The position numbers and the translations under genes were made by a program. A model generated the notes under the pieces. That model had not been told where the DNA came from. It did not search any database and was given only the letters and a program-made list of their open reading frames with translations. From Shinisaurus crocodilurus (lineage: Eukaryota > Chordata > Lepidosauria > Squamata > Shinisauridae): DNA of 64,000 nucleotides. Every line of letters begins with the position of its first letter. The stretch's first letter is position 1. The stretch covers positions 112,615,289 to 112,679,288 of the forward strand of contig CM037877.1 in the NCBI GenBank assembly GCA_021292165.1, given 5' to 3'. Below are positions 36,401 to 48,300 of the stretch, piece by piece.

Positions 36401-39400
36401 TGTTAAGGAAGCTAAACCATAGCTTCAGGCTATGCAAGCTGAGTTGAATTCTTTGGATAAAGAACAAAACATGGAAACTGGTGAAACAAACAGCAGTCCA
36501 TGGAACTCATTGTTACCAGATAGATTTTTTAAATGAAAAATAGCAAGATTGGTTGCTTGTGATTTTGCTCAAGTTAAAAAGGAGCTGGATAATCAAAAGG
36601 TGAGTGCAACAACAATTTGCTTTGGAAACAGTTAGACTGATGTTTAAGAATGTGGAGAAATGTATGAATATTTCACAGTTGGAAATATTGGAACATAAGC
36701 ATTTTAAATGAGAGGAAGTCTTTAAATGGAAAACTATCTGAGAATATTTTTCTGTAGGAAAAGCTAGAATCAGCTGGAGGCTGGAATTCTGTTTTGAACT
36801 CAAACATTGCTGATTTGAGATTTGCACAGAGAGGCAGATCAATGTTTGTCTGTTAAACAGGAGGAACAGGGACATAGACTGTATGTACCTTGTTAGTTGG
36901 ATGATCTATTGTTTTTTCTGGACAGATAAAAGCAATATGATATAATTGATCCAGGGTTTGGAATTTCATTGAATTGAAACTGCTTGGTGGTGGATCAACT
37001 GTTTATTTGTAAATAGAGGTTGAGGGAAAGAAAACCAAGAGGGCAGTATCTTACTGCAACAAACCAGAGAAATATCATGGATGTGATTGAGAATTTTGGA
37101 GATAGTTAACTCAGTGAGAGACTCCAAATAATTGAGGATTTTCAAGCACATGCTGATGGAAAAGCAGTTTGAATGCTACACAGGAGCATTGGGCTGTTGA
37201 GCTTCATTGTACAAGCAACAAGGCCGGATATTGCTGTCAGTGTAATGGGCAGACTGTTAGACCAACAGGACATGCTTGGAGAACTCTGAAAAGGAGTTGA
37301 GTATTATCTGGAGGGAACATCACACTTCAGACTAAGATTTATAAGTCAGAGCACAGGTGGCTTACAGATTCACAGAAATGCCAGTTGTGGTTGTGATAGT
37401 AAGAACAACAAGAACACACCTGAAGTTTGTTATTTTTATAACCATACTTTGTTTGATTGATTTTGTAAGAAACAATCATTTAGAGGTTAGAGTTCAACTG
37501 AAGCTGAACTGAATGCATTGTATTATGTATTGTGCTATTATGCTATTGTAAAGCTTGAATAGTGAATGCATTTGTTTAAATAGTTTAAATTGTAAAAAAT
37601 GTTTAAATGATGCTGGGATTGATGTGAAAAACCTATTACAGTTTTTTCAGGAAACCAAAGCCAGGATTGCTATGCTGCAGGCAGATAGTAATACACAACG
37701 TTTTGGGTTTGCAAATAAAACTGTGTCATAAGGAGGAATACATCAGAAGTGATTTGATGGTGGTTCAAATTTCTGGCAGGTAAAGTCATTCCTGCAAAAA
37801 GTTTTTTTTATCAAAGTCCATAGATGAAGAAACAGCATCAGATGTCAACAAAGCTGTTGCTGTTGTATGAAGTAAATAACCATGTTCTGCGACAAATGCA
37901 AAAAGCAGGGGGATGTTAGGTTTTGCATAGGCAGAACGAGATTACCACCTGACATCAGGATTATCACCTGACATGGAGGTTGTCTCTTGAGATGAAGTAC
38001 ACAAGGCTCCGGTCACCAGACTTAGTCTCAAGGTGATATGACTCAGCAGCCTTGGACAGATTTGGAGTAAACATGTTGATGAATAGGTTATACAACTGGG
38101 GTGAGTAATATCCTATTTATAGGTGCAGGGTCTGTGGTATAAAGCTAACACACTTGTTGATAGTTTCACTTCTCCTTCTCCTCTCGTCTCGACTTGTTCT
38201 GGACTTCACTTCATCTAGCCTTACCACTGGGGTATTGGATTTGTATCTGCAATGATGTAGTGAGTAAGAGATGCATTGCTTGCCTTAATCCCATGTAATT
38301 GGGTCTTACAAATAAACTCTTTAATCTTTATTAACTGCTGTTATCTCCTCCTTCCGCCTGCGTGACTGGGACTGAGGGTCATTGGCTAGGGAAGCTTTTG
38401 AACCCGGGTCAGTCCAGCTCTCACAAGAAGTACATCGCGGCGATCTCTAACACGGACAATTACATAATCCAGAAGATGCCAGTGCTTTGACCGTGGGTGC
38501 TGCCATGATGTTTTAAACTTATTCTTTTGTCGAAAGAGCGTGTTTGTAATAGTGAGATTATGCTCTGCACATATAGACAAAAGTAAGAGTCCGTTCGGGT
38601 TGCTATTACCAACTCCGTCTTTTCCAATAGTTTCTGGCCATAAATCAAAGTCACGCCCGACTCTTGCGTTAAAATCGCCCAGGAGGATAATTTTATCCTC
38701 CTTAGGTATCTCTGACAGGAGAGTGTCCAACTGGCTATAAAAATTTTCCTTGATGTCATCATCAGCATCTAATGTTGGTGCATAAGCGCTCAGAATAGTT
38801 ACCTGTTGGTTATTGGCGAGCTTTAATCGAAGAGTTATCAGGCGTTCGTTAATGCCAGTAGGAACTTCTGACAAAGAGTTCACTAGTTCATTTTTGATGG
38901 CAAAGCCTACTCCATGTATTCGTCGGTCCTGCTCAGGTAGTCCTTTCCAGAAGAAGGTATAACCTCCTTTTTCTTCTTTCAACTGTCCCTCTCCTGCCCT
39001 TCGAGTTTCTTGAAGTGCTGCTATGTCAATTTTAAACCGTCTCAGCTCCCTTGCAATAATAGCAGTCCTACGCTCAGGGCATTCACTATCTATGTTATCC
39101 AGCAATGTCCGTATATTCCATGTTCCAAAATTCAAATGTCTTTTTCGACCGCTAAAATGGTGACCCCCACTGGACGCGGTAATCCAGTCAGGGGAGAAAG
39201 AGGTAGACTATGTTTAGGGCACCTTTTCTAGCCCCCTCCCCATACGGGGTGAGCAGAGTGGATCCTAAATAGGGCTGCTCAGTCATGGATACAGCTGCCA
39301 AGCTGCTCGACTACCTCGTTCCTTGAACAGGGCGACTGAGTCTGCATCCACCGCCCATGTGCTGGTCCATGACTAGGGGCTTCCAGATTCACAGTCCTGC

Positions 39401-42275
39401 CCCCGTTGCCATTTGCCAGTTGCCATGGGACTTTTTTGTTTGTTTGTTTGGTTGTTTGGGTTGGGTTGGATTGGGTTGGAAGACACCTGTGCGTGAAACT
39501 GTTTTATGTGGGGAGATCGGTGCACAACGAATCACCACACAAACTTCACAGAGTACGGCAGAGATCCAATGGCACGGTTACCCTGACGATTGGAAAACCA
39601 TTCTCTGCTGCAGCCTTCATCCGCCTTCACAGCCGTTGTAATTTAGGTTTAATTATCTTCCGCCTGTTCTGCGGTTGAGGACTTTATGTTTTGGATCGTT
39701 CTTTGTCTGGTTCCTCTCCCCGGACCTTACCGCCATGGGTGACCCTGCTGGGAGTACATAGCTCCCGACGGCATTGCTCACAGTGGGCTTGCGTGTATAA
39801 TGGCTGGTTGCTGATTACAATAAACTTTCTGTCTGGCTTTTACCTGTTATCTGTGGCTTGCAAGGTGATAGGTTATTTATTTTATTTATTAATTATATTT
39901 ATACCCCGCCTTTTTTCCTTCAAGGAACCCAAGGCGGCTTACATAATCCTCCTCCTTCTCTCCATTTAGACGTCTACTCAGAAGTATACCCTATTGAGTT
40001 CAATGGAATTTAATCTCAGGTCAGTCAGTACAGAACTGAACAGTACAGAATCGCAGCCTAAAGCGGCTGCCTGAACAACCTGGGAGCAATGTCCATGCAT
40101 TTGCAGCTGTAAATGGGAAAGGTGAGCCAGTATGTGGAATGCTGGGAAGTGTAGGACTTTTTTCTGTCTAAATGGGCCTTAGGTCTGATCCAGCACAGTA
40201 GGGCTGGCTGGGGAATGCTGGGAATTGTAGGACTTCTCTGTCTAAACATGCATAGGATTGCACCCTTAGCCTTTATTTAAATGGCACTGCTTAGATAGCT
40301 TACTTGGGCTTCCACATATCAAAAAGAACATGAATGACAAAGAAGTGGTATATGCAATTATTACATTAACTGGTATGCAAAGTAAAATTTTAATTTTATT
40401 TTCCTTTCAGTTATTCTGATAGGCAAAGATGTTAAGTGTTTTAGGGTATTTTCCAGGTAAGTTCTTTGGTTTTTGTTAGCATGCTGCTCATGGCACAATA
40501 TATAACTAGTTGCATTTGTGTAGCATACACAATGACTTGTCATCTCATCCTGTCTCATCTCAGTATTACCTGTTTCACTACGTGGTACTGCCTTCTAGGA
40601 TAGTTCTCCAAGAAAGAATAGCTGGAAAACTAAACCCAAGGCCTTTGAATCAAATTACTTAATAATGAGTTGTGCTTTGATAACTAAATACTGTTAACTG
40701 GCTCAGGATGTTAAAGAATCCTACTTTGTCAGTAGGTGTTAAACATATGAAGCTGCTAAAAAAAAAGGCCAATCTAGGCCAGTGTTGTTAGCCCTGACTG
40801 GCACTGACCTTTCCCAGGTCTGCTATGGCTGTCCTTCTTCTTCCAGCTAAACTGATGTCAACAGAGCAGAACATCCAGAGAAGGTGGCTTGCTGTTCTGT
40901 TCATATTGGAAACATATTACCAAGCAAAAGCTCCCCAGAAGTACGTCTGGTCAACTTACCAGAATAAGTTTGATGAGCCGTTTGCTTAAGGTTTTCTTAA
41001 AAACAATACACGGTAGAATTTACAAGAAATGTGAAGAGGGGGCAGGAGACACACAATTTGGAACACAAACAAAATTTGACACACAACCTCTGGTAGGAGA
41101 GGAACAACAAGAAGACAACGGTCTAGATGAATAATATGTGTATGCCACAACTAGAAATTCAGCCCAGGCTTTGCTAGACAATATCTCATGGATGGGTAGG
41201 GATCTTGTCTGATATCATTCAATGAGCTAATGTTTTTGCTGTTCATCTTGTTACACAAGCTGTCAGCCTAGCAATTATAATGTTGATGAGCTAGAAAACA
41301 AATGTTGATCCAATGGCAGGAAAAATACTTGAGACAGAAAATAGACGCATACTTACCTGGCAGGGGAGACACCATGATCACGAAGGTGGTTTTCCCAGGA
41401 TGAGGCTCCTCCATTGCACTCCGGGTGTGCTGACCCCTGCGATTTCCCCAAATGCGGGAAACTCGACTGCATAATTTGTGGTAATGATGAATTTGAAGAG
41501 GTGACCTCGAAGGTGGGGTGGAACAATATATGGGATAGATGGATTGTGAAAATGATGTCAATTAGGATAAAGGAAAATTTTTATAAACTAATTTGGAGAT
41601 GGTATTTAACTCCAGTAAGATTAAATAGAATAGATAATAATTGTTCTGCATTATGTTGGAGAGGATGTCAGGAAAAAGGGACATATGCTCATATGTGGTG
41701 GAGTTGTAAAAATGTATTGGTGTTTTGGCGAGAGGTTTTTACAGAAATATCGAAAATTATTGGTACTAATTTAGAGGTCTGTCCAAAATTAGCATTGTTA
41801 TCAATAACTGAGAAACTTATTTGTGATCAAAATACGAAGGAGTTAATTGTAAACTTGTTAACTGCGGCCAGGCTAATGATAGCGAGAAATTGGAAACTAC
41901 AACATGTTTTCCTAATAACAGACTGGTATAAGGAAGTTTGGGACATAGCCCTAAATGATAAACTAACTAGTAGTATCAAATGCAAAAAAGGATTGCTAAA
42001 GAAGAATAATTTTATGGAGATATGGAATCAATTACTAGACTATGTATTAATAAAGGGGAAGGGTAACATGCCTTGTCAGGATATGTTATATTTTTGGAAT
42101 TTAGACTTTATTTGATCAAGAGGATAGAAGTATATTAATTGGTCCCTTGGAGGGTGGGGGGAGCACTTTATGATTTATTGTATGTTGATTATGTTATATT
42201 TGTGTGATAATTTTGTATTTTGTTAAATATATTTTTTTTGTTATAATTTGTTTTGAAAAAATAAATAAAATATTA

Positions 42276-42321
<46 letters not shown>

Positions 42322-45300
42322 GACGTGAGCCTGTGTGTTCACAGCAGTGTGGTTAACACAGGTATATCGTTCCAAAAGCTTAAATTAGTGGTTCTTAAAC
42401 TTCATGATATTGAGGACCACTGGCTTGAAACTAAACAGATGACAGTCCTATTTAAAACTCAACTGTGGCACTTTTCCTCCATGGCTGCAATTCAGCATAG
42501 GCTACATGAACGCATGGGGGAAAGCCATGCATGCAGCCAGGGGGTTCTATAAATGGCTGCTGTAGCCACTTGCACTGGTGAAGAGGCAAGCTGTTTTTCA
42601 GAATAGATATTAATATTTAAACTGAAATGTGGGGTTTTTTTCACCAGCATGTGGTGGAAACGTCAAAGAAATCTCCGTCTCGCCAATGTTTTCCTTTATT
42701 ACTTTCATCAGAGACCACTTGAAAGTGGACCCAGTGCTGCCTGTCTGCCAGCAGGATCCACCACCCATGCAACAGGAACCTACTGCTTTCTAAAGCAACC
42801 AGAAATGAGCTGAAATGCTCGTTTCCAGAATGGAACAGCTCAGCAGAGCTCCCAGAAGGGAGCTCAGCTGACCTGTCCTGTTCTGGAAACAAGCATTTCA
42901 GCTTGTTTCCAGGGTTGCTCTAGGGAACACTAGCTTTCTGTTATGCCAGCAGTGGGTCTCGCTGGCGTAACACACACAGTGGAGGTTCAGGGGCAACATT
43001 GGATACTGCCCAGGAACCACAGCTTGAAAATCACCAATGTATATTTAAAGCAGTGAACAAAAAACAAGATAGAAATCCTGCAGTGGGCAGGTTCACATGT
43101 TAATGTCTTCGCAACCTTTGCAGAACACATACATCCATCTTCCTGCAACCAGTCAGACCTTGCCCAGTCTTTATTAATTTAGACATGCAGTGAAATTAGC
43201 CTTGGATGTGATGTATGCTGGATTACTTTTTTAATGTGCAAAAGTGTGTTAACTTGACTATTTATTATTTATTTTATTTATTATATTTATACCCCGCCTT
43301 TTTTCCTGCAAGGAACCCAAGGTGGCTTACATAATCCTCCTCTCCATTTTATCCTCACAACAACCCTGTGAGGTAGGTTAGGCTGAGAGTTAGGTAGGTT
43401 AACTATTCTGCAGCTTAGCGCTTACAGTAAGTGAAGCCTTAACTTGGCATTTAGCATGTCCGGTTTTGTACTGTAGCCTGCATTAACAATATGAACAATA
43501 TCATCCCTACAATTTAAATATGTCAGAGCTTCCAACTGATCCAGTTATGCATAGAACCAACTGTGTGCATTGTTTTTTTTTAAAAAAAGAGTAGAGTTGG
43601 ATTTTGCAAAAAGCTCCAGTGCCAAACAAAAACTAGCTGACCTGAATCCTCTTTAAATTATTACTTCTGCCAGAGACAGATCTCTTGGATCAATTATTAT
43701 ACAGGCTATACTTTAAAGGATTACTGCTTAACATTTGCCACTGAAGATTGAACAAGTCAACAACTGAAGTCAAATGGTTTATAGTTGGGAACAAGGCATG
43801 TGGAAACACAGGAAAGGTTTTAGATTGTGCTTTGTGGTCCCTTGCTCATGCTCTTCTTCAATATTTACCTAGCACAGTCTATTGCTACATTATGGGACTG
43901 CCCACAAGTATTAAAGCATATCCACTTCAGTCTTTAGCATCGACCTACCTGGATGCACCTGGATGCAAAGGTTGTGGAATGCCAGTGGGATCTTCATTTG
44001 TAACTTATGACACACATTACAGAAGACAATAGGTAAGAGTGGATTTTTCTTTCACTTTGCAAGGGGTTACCGTACATTTCCACAATGATATCAGAGATTA
44101 AGAGAAGAACAGCATAAATCAAAATGCAGCTGCAGCAGCAACAAGAAAACAGATCCACTGGAGCAAGAAATAGTTTTTATTCAGAAGTGTATCATGGATC
44201 CAAACATGTTTCAAGTGCTCATGGCCGTCTACAGTTTATTGCAGCATCTGTAGCTTAGCTTTTTTTTTGAGAGCATGAAGTGTACCTTTGAAATGAGAGA
44301 ATATTCCTCTGATTAAGCCATCATACACATCTCTGTAAAAAATGATTTCCTGCATCCATTTGGGCAATTTTTTAAAAATTGCAGTAAGTTTCTATGCAAC
44401 AAGGTGCTCATTCCATTTTCTCTCCGCAACAAACTTTTGACACTCTCCTTGTGATAGGAAACCAGTACGAAAACCAATCCTGATACTACTACTAATAACG
44501 TATGTGTTTCAAATATGAATGCTTCAAATATATTATCTCAACGTTACTTACATTGTTACTTACAATAACCTCGTACGGTAAGACAGTCTTATGCTCAAAT
44601 TATATCACTATTAAGGGCCCAGCTTTGTGTTCCTTCAACATGGAAGGTGAAGCCATATGTAACAAGGTGCAGGGCCTTTTCAGACGTGGTGACATCCCAC
44701 AAGAAGTGCAGTCCATCTGCCTTGGGGGCCCTTAAGTGATTGTGTAACACCCACTCATTGAGCCAAGCTTTGGGGCATTAAGAACTGCTGGCTGTTGTTG
44801 TCTACTTGGAGACATGGGGAGGTTTAGAATGGTTTTATAACTACTATTTTTATGTATTTATATTTCCATTATGCTTTTAATCTTGGCTCGTAAGCCACCT
44901 AAAGCTTTTCAAAAGGCAAGGTTCAAATGTTTAAAATAAATATTACGGTATATAGCGGATGTGGATGTTGAGGCTGAGGGAACAGTAGCTTGCCTAAAGG
45001 ATTAGTGAGCTCATGGGTGAGAGGAGATTCTGAACTGGATACTTCCTGGCCCGCTATTCACTCACTGTTAACCATCATGCCACACCTGCTCTCAATGGGT
45101 TCATGATGTGCCCAAATGAAAATCAGACTGGTTAAGCCTATATAACAGAGCTTCGAGACGAGGTGACAACTAAAAGTCGCTTTGTGATGAGAAAATAACA
45201 ATACAAAATATTTGTCTTTGCTGAAAATAGGATATTTGAAAAATGTGCTTTGCTACACTGCTCATTATTAAGGCACCTCTATTCATTTGCAAACGGATAA

Positions 45301-48300
45301 TTGCATTATTGTAACAACACTGTTAGTATTCTAATCACTATCAGGAAGGTGTCGCTGCCAAGAGGTCTTTCTTTGAAAGAAATTTCCGTCAGCTGGGATG
45401 CTGTTACATTTTACCAGTTGATGGGCACTTTGTTTAGAGATTACTGTTAAGGCTAAGGTGTTGGCAGCTGAGCAGGATAATTTCTCTGGTTTTGGTTCTG
45501 TGGTGTTCGGCATTTTAATTACCCTATTCTTTTCCTTAACTTGGAACCTTAGGGTATTTTAAGAAACTTGTTGTGCAATGCTCTTTCGCGGAAAGCTATA
45601 CATATCATTTATGGCTAAACAAAGCAATGCATGGGTTGTTTAAAGTGGGAGTTTAAAAACTATGCTACAAAACCGGTACTCTATTACCTTGAACAACTTT
45701 AGTCTTACTCAGAGTCTAAATCTCTGATTTACTGAAAGAATGTTGCATCTACCTGTGCAATCAAGATGCATTATGGGAGCTGTGTTAATAGTTAAAATTC
45801 CTGAATTATATTTACTTTAAAAGAAATTATTTCCCTCTAACTTCCCTCTTCCGTGACTCACAGCCATATGCATATTTGCTCAGAAGAAAGTCTCACTGAG
45901 TCCAATGGGACACTCCCAAGTAAACATGTACAGCCTTAGTTTACAGATGACTGAGACATGGCTGTCTGACAACAATTAAACGGAAAGCCAGCCTATTCAA
46001 ATAATGTTCATTCAGAAAAGATTCATTCTTATGGCACCACTGAAAAGATGATGTGAACTGTTCTGGTGACCCTTAAAAGAAGAGACATCCCTCACTCCAA
46101 AACACCACAGTGACAGGGGAATAATGAAATATGTATCATAAGGCACAACAATACTTTTGATTGGTTGTTGTTTTTTATTTTATCCCGACAACCCTAGTGT
46201 ACACATAATACAGCAGTAATTGCCGGCGAGACTAGTGAAAGAGAGATTTGCACGTTAAATATCTCCTGCTTCTGTATATCCACCAGTGTGGTAATTACGC
46301 AGTATCCATGTTCCCAACCCGAGATGCATTATGCTTGATCCAGCCCCCTGCAACAGGGGGAGGATAGCAGGGGTACAGGATATCCAGTGAACTTATCAGC
46401 CCTCCCAAACCTGATTTCCTCCAGATGTGCTTGGGGGAATGGGCGTGGCCACCTGGGGAACCCGGGAGGGCTGGATTTCGCCTGTGGGCCTGAGGTTCAA
46501 CACCCCTGCTGTATGCACTCAGCCCAGAAGGGGAGCGGGAGAAAATACAACCAGAAAATCACAACACACTGCAAAAAAAGGCAGCCGTGCTCCCAGCAGC
46601 TGTAGGAACACTGCCAGCCTGCACAAAGCAGGCCTGTGCTTGCAACTACAGCAATGCCCACAATACTGCCCACACACAACCCACTGTGAAAGATGGGAGG
46701 GCCCCCCACAACCAGGCCCAGCTGAGCCAACAGCCTAGTTCCCACATGGGCTAATCTGCCCTTTTGACCCTCCTCTCCCCCTGGCAACCCATGTGATTAA
46801 TCCCACCCCCCACCCCTTGGGTTAAGGAGCAGCTCTGTGGTGTCTGCAGGAGGATTCGAGTCCCAGGAGCTCCCTTTCTTTTCTGCCTGATATGACATCA
46901 TTTTGCCAGGAGGCATGCAAAAGGTGAGTGGGGCAGGTTCCCACCCCAGCTTCCTGGTGGGGGAAGGAAGTCCCATCTCCTCCTTCCTAGTTCCACGCCC
47001 TAGGGCTTGAGCCATTGGAGGTTGCTGTTACCCGTGTGCAGCTCTGGCTCCCCTTGTTGCGTGTCACTTGATTGGTTGGCAAAAGGGTCTTCCCCTCCCT
47101 GGGTGGATCTGGAACCCTTGTCCCAGGAGGGCTGTGCATGCTCTCTGCCTTATCCTTCCTCCCTTTTGTGTGTGTGTGTTTGTGTGTTTATTTATTTGCA
47201 GCATTTTTACCCCGCTCTTCAGCCAAAAAAGGCTCCCAGAGTCGCTTACAAAGATTAATATTAGACAGTCCCTGCCCTGTGAGGAGCATAAGTGCTTGTG
47301 AGGAGCGTAAGGGGATTCAAACCCCTGCTTGGAGGGACGCCTGGGGTCTGGCAGTAGTAGTGGGGTTGTTGCTGGCTGTGCTATTGAGGCTGATAAAGTG
47401 TGTGTGTGTGGGGGTGCTCTGGCATATTCTTACATGTTGTGTGTGTGGTGATACAGGGGTGTGCATGCTCGGAGTGTGTTCTGGCTATTGTAGTTTAATT
47501 GGCTGCAGTGCTAGCTCCAGGTTTTTGAGGGCCCTTGGGCAAGACACTCTCAATTGGCCCTCCTTCCTCAGTGGTCAACTTTCTCACCACCATTGTCACC
47601 AGCTGCTATTGGTCCTCATCCTCTTTCTCATCATTGCTACCACTTGCCTGCTTGACAGGCAGAGAGCCAGTAAACACTGCTCCTCCTTCTTCCCACCACC
47701 ACTGTCTGGGCCAGAGTGAGAGGCAGGTAAACAAGTAGGTTGCAATAGGGGGGAGGAGGAACAACTCCAAGGGGCTCTTGTCAGTAGGCCCTACTGGGGT
47801 GTTGGCCTTCAGCAAGTGCCCAACAATGGAAGTGCCCTTGACACCGGCCCCGATTGGCTGCCCAGCGTGGGTGGCATGTAGGCACTGTTCCCAGGCATTT
47901 ACAGTGTTTCCAGGGTTGCTAGGGGCTGTGTGTCATTTTCCCCGCCATCTCTGTATTTTCCCCGCCATCTTCCCCCTCCCGGGATGAGCACGCACTGGAA
48001 ATGGTGCATGTTCTGCCAGTGTAATGGCAGCATATCTCCAGTCACGGAGTTCTGTGAGTATAGGATTGCTTTGCTCATTCCATATATGTTCTGAAGCTGA
48101 ATAACTAAGCATTCCCACAAGATGCTTGCTGTTTATAATGACCAACAAATCATTGTTTACCACAGTGTTTACAATATGTTGTTATAATAATGAAAGTAAA
48201 AGTGTGTATTATATATCATGAATGTGCTACCCTTGTTATTACAGAATAATTAGGGGTAATTATTTTTTTTCAATTTAATGGAAAATTGTAAACATTTTTT

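Larger units (their letters stand above)
33498..38425 (+). mobile_element. Ty1/copia-type LTR retrotransposon, defective inside
   Basis: 4.93 kb with 513/512-bp LTRs (33498-34010 and 37914-38425), 5-base duplications AGAAG (33493-33497, 38426-38430), a primer site after the left LTR and a purine tract AAAAGCAGGGGGA before the right one. Relics in copia order: integrase-like [16 protein letters not shown] (about 35532), RT start [12 protein letters not shown] (about 36537), RNase [14 protein letters not shown] (37491-37529). Many stops lie between them and no long frame survives. LTRs differ by one indel only by eye. Confidence 0.88.
30481..39870 (-). mobile_element. RTE-type LINE split by two younger insertions
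   Basis: Reading leftward: a possible 5' UTR (39870-39136), AP endonuclease, linker, reverse transcriptase, a C-terminal CPHCG...HSHLRTH zinc-finger-like end with the stop near 30571, and a 3' end with ATG/GAT repeats (30481-30497). Interrupted by the LTR element 33498-38425 and by the hAT MITE 31976-32410, each with a target duplication. The 5' limit is approximate. Confidence 0.8.
41349..42317 (+). mobile_element. U1 snRNA / L1 chimeric retrocopy
   Basis: The U1 part (41349-41483) is fused in sense orientation to the 3' end of an L1: ORF2 C-terminus ([21 protein letters not shown]) to about 42115, 3' UTR, then an A/AAT-rich tail. The 8-base AATAGACG occurs at 41340-41347 and at 42318-42325 after the tail, consistent with one target-primed insertion. 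Confidence 0.85.

Noticed and set aside
41349..41483. Functional U1 snRNA gene
   Set aside because: Stem-loop 4 is missing, no U1-type 3' box follows, and L1 sequence is fused directly.
46387..46738. ORFs upstream of SLC26A1 as a separate gene
   Set aside because: They overlap a family D repeat and show no conserved motif or splice signals.
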